From Sclerotinia nivalis (taxonomy: Eukaryota > Ascomycota > Leotiomycetes > Helotiales > Sclerotiniaceae): DNA of 64,000 nucleotides. The stretch is taken from NCBI GenBank assembly GCA_029531795.1, contig JAPEIS010000011.1, positions 1,612,001 through 1,676,000 of the forward strand, in the 5' to 3' direction. Of this stretch, positions 57,991 through 64,000 are shown piece after piece. The position numbers and the translations under genes were made by a program. Position 1 is the stretch's first letter. Every line of letters starts with the position of its first letter. The notes beneath the pieces are model-generated. The model searched no databases. It saw nothing but the letters and a program-made list of their open reading frames with translations, and had not been told where the DNA came from.

Positions 57991-59003
57991 ATTCAACATT
58001 GAAATTATTTCTTTAATAATGTTATTATATATATAATTGTTTTTGAGTGTATATTGATTGTTCTAGAATACAATTTTAAAAGAAAGATAATTCCGATTGA
58101 TAATCGAATAATTGAAATTCAAATGGATTGATCTGAACCCTAAATATTTCAATCCTTATTAATCGAATTCTCTTCGATTTCTTTTCAAGATTATAAATCT
58201 ACAAATCCTTTATGAATTTATTGAGAAATAATATAAAATATAATAGTCTTTTCAATAATTAGATTTTTTTATAGAATATTCTAATAGATTATTTCAATAT
58301 ACAGATTTCCTTTTGAAATATTGTAATTAATCGATTGAAGAAAATTTTGGATCACTTTTGTATTTACCGTAAAGAATTTCAATAATACAATTAGTAAACT
58401 CAAACTTTATATTCCTTATATCAATATATTCTATTAAATCAAAATTCGAGTTATCATTACAAATATCTTTTTGAACAATATCAATATCTTTACTTTCAAA
58501 ATATAATTATTTTTCAATAACAGAATCAGCATTTCTAGCCTCTTCAATAAAAAGATCGATTAATATTTGTATATCTCTATTATATACTCAATCACTATTA
58601 TCTGAATTGTTAAATAAATTGGATAATCCTAGATCGATTTTTGTATTTCTATTATCACTCTTCAAATCTGTATTTATCTTTGAGGCCAGTTCGTTTATAT
58701 GTAGTAGATCTGAAATACATTTAGTGAATAAATTAAGAGTTTTTCGATTAATGTTTATAGATAAATAAATGAAATTATTATAATTGTCTTTGTATTAAAT
58801 AATCGTTTTATTTATTTCTATATAGTTTTGTATATCGAGGGTTTTAGTAAATTGTTTAAGCTTTTTTATATTGTGAATATCAATCATTTGATTAACAGAA
58901 TCTATATAGTAAATAAAATTTTCGTTGAATATAATATTTCGAGTAATAATAACTTTATTGAGTTTAAATATCTAGGATGTAGTTTATTAAATATTTAATA
59001 TAT
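57991..59003 (-). pseudogene. Integrase-RT linker of Copia D3
   Basis: Reverse complement of the region that is at 40167-40640 plus 53132-53560 in D1. It shows an intact join where element M sits in D1. The reading on the minus strand has stops. It ends at the D2 LTR. Confidence 0.7.
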
Positions 59004-59401
59004 TGTTACAGGTAATCATATATTACCTAAATCACATATAATGATCTATGATCAATACATCATCGTATGATCATTATACTCTTTTCTATATTATTTATAT
59101 TGTATGATTATTGTATGTTTTCTTATATTATTTGTATTCAGATTATTTTAATTCCTTGATTATCCTTACGATTAATCAAACTGATCCTGATATAATATTA
59201 TAAGAAATCATATCTCATTGATATATTTTGTTAATCAGATAATAAGGATTTAGTTTATATATACAATCCTCGATTGATAGAATCAAAGGCAAGTTATTCA
59301 ATCAATTCTTATTCAATTAGATATTTAACTTTATTATTCTAATAGAATCATTTTCTTCTTGATTTTTTCAATATACTCTATAATTATACTATCTTATAAT
59401 A
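59004..59401 (+). repeat. 5' LTR of Copia D2
   Basis: 398 bp, starts TGTTACAGGTAAT and ends CTTATAATA. Inverse of the LTR at 54674-55072. Directly after it, AGCCCGGTAGC is a short G+C-retaining string where the primer-binding site is expected. Confidence 0.88.
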
Positions 59402-60831
59402 ATTATAAGCCCGGTAGCTTTTAATTTGTTTAAACTTTTATTCGACGATTATTCAATTTACAAGAGATTATTTTTCTTCATTTCAATTCTATTTTTTTTA
59501 TAAATTCAAATATTCGAATCCTTTCAGTTATCTTTTTTCCAATATAATAAAAGATCAAAATGTTTCTTTTATTTTTATTATTTTTATTCAATAATCAAAA
59601 TAGTATCTTTATTTGAAGAACAAATATTTGATTCAAAGAATTTAAAAACAAATCAATTTAGATATTGATTTATTCGTTTTCATTTTAAGTATTATTATTT
59701 CAAGTTTAGATCTAATAGATAAATCAATTTGTATTTAGATTGATTGATTAATAATCAAATCTTTTATTCTCTTTTTCGTTATCAATCTTCAACCAAAATA
59801 TAATCGAATTAATCAAATTCGATATCAAAAGGAATTCTCGGAATATTTTATAGCAATTCAAATAAGAGAAGATCTAGATGAAAATACTAGAATAAACGAT
59901 TTCGATGATTATATATCAGAATTCGTTCTATTTAAATCTATTATTTCATTTTCAGTTACTTTCTAAGATATATTTATAAAATTCAATACTTTTCAAATGA
60001 AATATCGATATCGACAATAAGAATATATATAGAATTATAAAACTTTTCGTAATATTTATAAATAGATTAAATCATTTATTGATTAAATATATCTTATAAA
60101 GTTATCTATTCTCAATAAAAGTATAATGAATTTTTTTTAAGATAATCATTTTTTCATTCAAATAAAAGTTTACATCAATAGTAACTTCTACTAAATTTGT
60201 AGTTCTTCATAAATATCAATTTGTTCTAATATAAATATTATTCAACAAAACCGATTCTATTAAATAATATAGGAATTGAATAATCGCTTTTATCAAAACT
60301 TAGATATATAAGATTACAGAAGTATAGGATGAAATCGTTACCAATACTTTTCTATAGACAATTAATACCAAAATATTCCCAACTTGGACAAATATTATAA
60401 TAATATAGATTGAGATAAACAATTAACTCGAAATACCAAATCTTTTATTTAAATAATTCGGAGATATCTTTAAAAGATTAATCTTCCAGAATTCGATCGC
60501 TTTTAAAACTAAAGGAAATATATATTCTATTCTTAATTTTTCTCAAAACAATAAAAAGTCTAAAAAGAATAAGAAAGAATCCAATTTTAAAAACAATTAA
60601 AATATCAATAGAATCTAGAATTATTCTTATAAAACGAAAACCGAATAAAAGAATGATTTTGAATATCGATATCTTGCAAACAATTATCGAATTATAAAGC
60701 TAGCGCTCACTGGTAAGATAAACCCGATATCTAGATGGTTTTATATCGATTCCGATTTTAAAGTAATTAAGGATTAAACAAATTTACAATCTTGAAAGTA
60801 TATATATTTTGAATGAATTAAAAAAGAATAA
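59402..60831 (+). pseudogene. gag: Leader and gag region of Copia D2
   Basis: Aligns with 37150-38567 of D1. No zinc knuckle could be read; stops are frequent. Confidence 0.6.
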
Positions 60832-61200
60832 ATGAAATCCAATATAAATCCTTCTAAATATATATTCAATATTGTTATCCTTGATATTCGAATCGATCGA
60901 ATAGGGATTTACTTTACTATTGTAAGGATTCATTATCTTTTCAACAATATTCTGTTTGACAATTGTAATATTATATATATTGTAAATGATATCTCTCTTT
61001 TTGATAATAATCAATATATACTATCTGATCTAAATGATTTTGTGAAAATAGATATTATATTCTTCTAAATTCTAAACTATAGTATTTGTACATTTAAAGG
61101 TATTATTATAAGAAAAGATCATTTTAACAATAATTTCGTTCTAAATAATATAACATTTATCCTTGATTTCTATATCAATATCGTTTCAAAAGCTTAATTA
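60832..61200 (+). pseudogene. Aspartic protease of Copia D2
   Basis: The open stretch 60832-61068 starts like that of D1 (M-K-S-N-I-N-P-S) and includes V-N-D-I-S-L-F-D-N-N and L-S-D-L-N-D-F-V-K-I-D. The region of the catalytic W-x-x-D reads H-Y-L-F-N-N, so both Trp and Asp are changed. It continues after a stop with the closing strand F-Y-I-N-I-V-S-K. The minus-strand open stretch 60784-61014 is its shadow. Confidence 0.85.
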
Positions 61201-62450
61201 TTGAAAACTAATATATAATATTCTGAATACAATTGTATTCTTCATAAAGAGAATGTATCAAATAGTATTGTAATTGTTTAATACATTTATACTGAAAATC
61301 TTATATTTCTAGAATATAAATTATTTTCTATTTATTCAAATATTCTTTTATCTATTTTTATAAACAGTTTTTTTTTTGATATATTCAATTATAAATTGTA
61401 AAATTAATAAAGTATTCTATCGATTTTATAATCAATCTTTTTCAAAAAAAGATATAAGTGAATTGTAATATAAATACTTAAAATATCTAAGAAAAGAAAT
61501 ACTCGAATATTTGATATTTGCAATAAGAAATATCAAAATAAAAAGTATCATTTGTATCGAATGTATAGATTATACTTGTATATATACGAAATAGATCATC
61601 TTTTGTATATCGAATAATCATTAATTATCTCGATCATTTTATAAAATCCAATAGGATCTTTTTGATTTCGATAAAGAAGATATAAATACATTATAGTTTT
61701 TTGTAATTAAAGAAATATATAATAATAAGATTTTCTTGTATTCTTTCTATAAAAAGATCTATAATAAAATGTTTTTTATTATATAAAGTTTCTTTATTTA
61801 GATTCGTTGTAAATACAATTTAGCAATTGTAGAAATCAAATAGAATAACGATATATTTATCTTTGGGATTATAGAAAATACATTATTCGAGAAATAGATT
61901 GAATAAAAAGATATTAAGTTTGAGTTATCCCTTTTTTATATATACGAACTTAATGAAGGATTAGAATATATAGGTTAAAAAATAATCACGAAACAGATCA
62001 AAATTCGAATCACAACGGATTTATTAGATAAACTCTAAATGGAAGTAGTGTAAATTATAATCTACTTATATAATATAAATCCTTTGAAAATCAAATTTTT
62101 GAAATCTTTTAATGAGATATTCAATATATAATTCATTAACTATTTTCGCAAAAATAATCCTTTGTTTACAAAGAAAATATCTGACGATCTTTGTTTTAAT
62201 TGGAATAGAATCTATAGATATAAATACTAAGCTTACTTTTTAAATAAGAATAGAAAAACTAGAATTAATAGAAAATGATATAAGATTAATCTTCGAATAT
62301 ATATTGGATATTTGATAAGCTATATCCCAGGTATATTAATCTATTATATATAGATATCCAAGTTCGATAAAGTTGTTATTATTCGAAATGTTATATTTAA
62401 TAAAAATTTCATTTATTATATAAATTCTATTAATCAAATAATCGATATTT
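61201..62450 (+). pseudogene. Integrase of Copia D2
   Basis: Aligns to 38951-40166 of D1, including the I-I-C-I-E-C-I-D-Y-T-C zinc-region segment near 61550-61580, where Cys codons survive better than in D1. Core segments follow to about 62400. Many stops. Confidence 0.75.
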
Positions 62451-63928
62451 ATAATACAAAAAAGCTTAAATAACTCATTAAAATCTTCGATATATAGAAT
62501 TATATAGAAATAGATAAAACGATTATTTAATACAAAAATAATTATAATAATTTTATTTATTTATTTATAGATACTGATCGAAAAGCTTTTGATTTATCTA
62601 CTATACGTATTTCAAATCTACTATTTACAAACGAACTGATTTCGAGAATGAATACAGATCTGGAGGGTGAAGATAAAAATACAAAAATCGATCTAGAATT
62701 ATTCAATTCATTTAACAATTCAAATAATAACGATTAGATATATAATGAAGATATACAAATATCGATCGATCCTTTTATTAAAAAAACCGAAAATACCGAT
62801 TCTGTTATTGAAGAGCAATTACATTTCGAAGATAAAGATATTGGTATTGTTCAAAAGGATACTTGTAACGATAATTTGAATCCCGATTTTGTAGAATATA
62901 TTGATATAAGAAATATAGAGTTTGAATTTACTAATTATATTATCGAAGTTCTTTGTAATAAATACAAAAATAATCTAAAGCTTTTTTTAATTGATCAATT
63001 ACAATATTCTAAAAGAAAATCTATATATTGAAATAATTCATTAAAATAATTTATAAAGGAAATCCAATCATTGAAAAGACTATTATATTCTATATTATCA
63101 TTCGATAAACTTATAAAGGACTCGTGAATTTATAATTTTAAAAAAGAATGAAAAAGAATTCGTTTAATAAGGATTGAAATATTCAGGGTTTAGATCAATC
63201 CATTTGAGTTTCAATTATTCGATTATTAATTGGAATTATCTCTTTTCCAAAACCATATCCCAAAACAATTAGTATATACCCGAAGACAATTATATATACA
63301 ATAACACTATTAGGGAAATAACTTCAATACTAAATCTTATATTGGAATCATCATTGTACAAAAGACAGACTTATCGGGATTAAACTACTTTAACGATTTC
63401 TATTCTATCTTTTGGCACAATCAATCTGAAATGGATAATATAAAAGAATATTTACAATTTGTAACAGTTTATAATATAATCATTATTAAAACTGAAACAA
63501 AACCATTATTACTGTTCATCTGATTTATAATCAATAGATCATAAACAATACCTCTCCTTCGAATTCATACTTCTACAATTCCGAAACTACCTTGTTTTTA
63601 TTATCAACTAGAAGAACATCAAATAGGATATTAGTTCAAGCAAAATTGCGATCTTGAGATTAATAACTTTAAAACTAGGAATACCTAATATGAAATCGAT
63701 TCCGGATCAGAATCTATAAAACCGATCCTTTTTCAATAAATGTTTATATACAAATGCGATAATTAAGGTTTAATCATTCGTTGTTGTTTTCGATTAATAA
63801 TACAAAAATATTTTCAAATTAAGAGTATTATTGAAATTACTTATACTGCTACACTAACCGATCGATTATTCCGAATCGTAATGGCAATTATAATCAAATA
63901 TAATCTCGAAATAAAGCAATACAATATA
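62451..63928 (+). pseudogene. Linker and RT N-terminal part of Copia D2
   Basis: The acidic linker (N-T-D-L-E-G-E-D-K-N-T near 62650-62690) and following segments align to D1 40167-40640 joined to 53132-54380. The join at 62901-62915 (GATATAAGAAATATAG) is uninterrupted. Confidence 0.75.
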
Positions 63929-64000
63929 TATCACGATAAAAGTGACGCCACCAATTACCGAGTGGTTAATTGGGTTTATATAGTAATCATTCCTCGTGAC
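63929..64000 (+). mobile_element. Start of another LTR-like element at the window edge
   Basis: Begins TATCACGATAAAAGTGACGCC, the same TGTCACG-type end as the LTRs here, and has more balanced base composition. It contains an imperfect palindrome CCAATTAC-CGAG-TGGTTAATTGG. The window ends at CTCGTGAC, which would be the inverse end GTGACA if one more A follows, so it could be either a very short element or an LTR that continues. Confidence 0.5.

Larger units (their letters stand above)
54674..59003 (-). mobile_element. Copia D3 (minus strand), inserted in D1 and broken by D2
   Basis: Starts on the left with its 3' LTR (54674-55072), then, reading the minus strand, RNase H and RT up to 59003, where the LTR of D2 begins. 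The LTR here is opposite in orientation to that of D1, and the bases at its two sides (ATTAA and CATCC) do not match, so it is not a solo LTR. D1 homology ends at 54673 in the middle of RT, and the D3 reading continues about 2 kb further into RNase H. The 5' half of D3 must lie beyond the window. Confidence 0.82.
59004..63928 (+). mobile_element. Ty1/Copia retrotransposon D2, cut at the right by another element
   Basis: Begins with an LTR (59004-59401) inside D3 and continues with gag, protease, integrase, linker and the N-terminal part of RT on the plus strand. Same family as D1, so it gives the undisturbed sequence where D1 has insertions: the TA site at 62907-62908 and the region around 63415. 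It ends at 63928, where sequence starting TATCACG begins, while D1 continues at the corresponding place (54381). Confidence 0.88.

Noticed and set aside
1..64000. Mitochondrial DNA because of the very low G+C
   Set aside because: No mitochondrial gene, rRNA or tRNA is seen. The content is nuclear transposons with RIP-type transitions.

Overview
The window is a block of dead transposable elements in an extremely AT-rich region. I find no intact protein-coding gene, no rRNA and no tRNA. The families (Ty3/Gypsy with a chromodomain, Ty1/Copia of the filamentous-fungal type, Tad1-like LINEs with AP-endonuclease and RNase H, a Helitron, TA-flanked inverted-repeat elements) and the decay pattern (almost only C-to-T and G-to-A transitions, stops from CAA/CAG/TGG codons, catalytic Cys to Tyr and Asp to Asn) fit repeat-induced point mutation (RIP) in a filamentous ascomycete, Pezizomycotina. 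The species cannot be named from the sequence.

Layout. 248-5886: a complete Gypsy chromovirus (element A) with 213-bp LTRs and a 5-bp target duplication. 6293-10772: a 399-bp solo LTR of the Copia family, split by a 4.07-kb LINE with a perfect 15-bp target duplication. About 11.3-14.4 kb: a second, more decayed Gypsy with a chromodomain. 15-20 kb: minus-strand remnants I could not identify. About 20.5-26.2 kb: a minus-strand Helitron (Rep plus PIF1-type helicase), split by an 802-bp foldback element. 27.8-29.2 kb: a fragment headed by an LTR start, then a 5'-truncated copy of element A. 29.2-36.0 kb: tandem repeats and unassigned AT-rich DNA. 36.05-64.0 kb: one nested stack built on Copia elements.

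The stack reads from outside to inside. A minus-strand Copia (36.05-36.79 kb) was broken by plus-strand Copia D1, which starts at 36792. D1 was hit by a TA-flanked terminal-inverted-repeat element (40641-53129), a 244-bp solo LTR (53636-53879) and a minus-strand Copia D3 (from 54674). The inverted-repeat element received two LINEs of one subfamily (41331-46710 and 47114-52799), and the second LINE received a 288-bp solo LTR. D3 was broken by plus-strand Copia D2 (from 59004), and D2 by another element at 63929 that runs off the window. D2 supplies an unoccupied copy of the site hit by the inverted-repeat element in D1, which confirms the order.

No living pathway is encoded. The genes are relics of transposition machinery: gag, protease, reverse transcriptase, RNase H, integrase and chromodomain, LINE endonuclease, and Rep/helicase. 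The two solo LTRs in the stack and short patches inside the inverted-repeat element keep a more balanced base composition, so they are probably later arrivals or escaped mutation.
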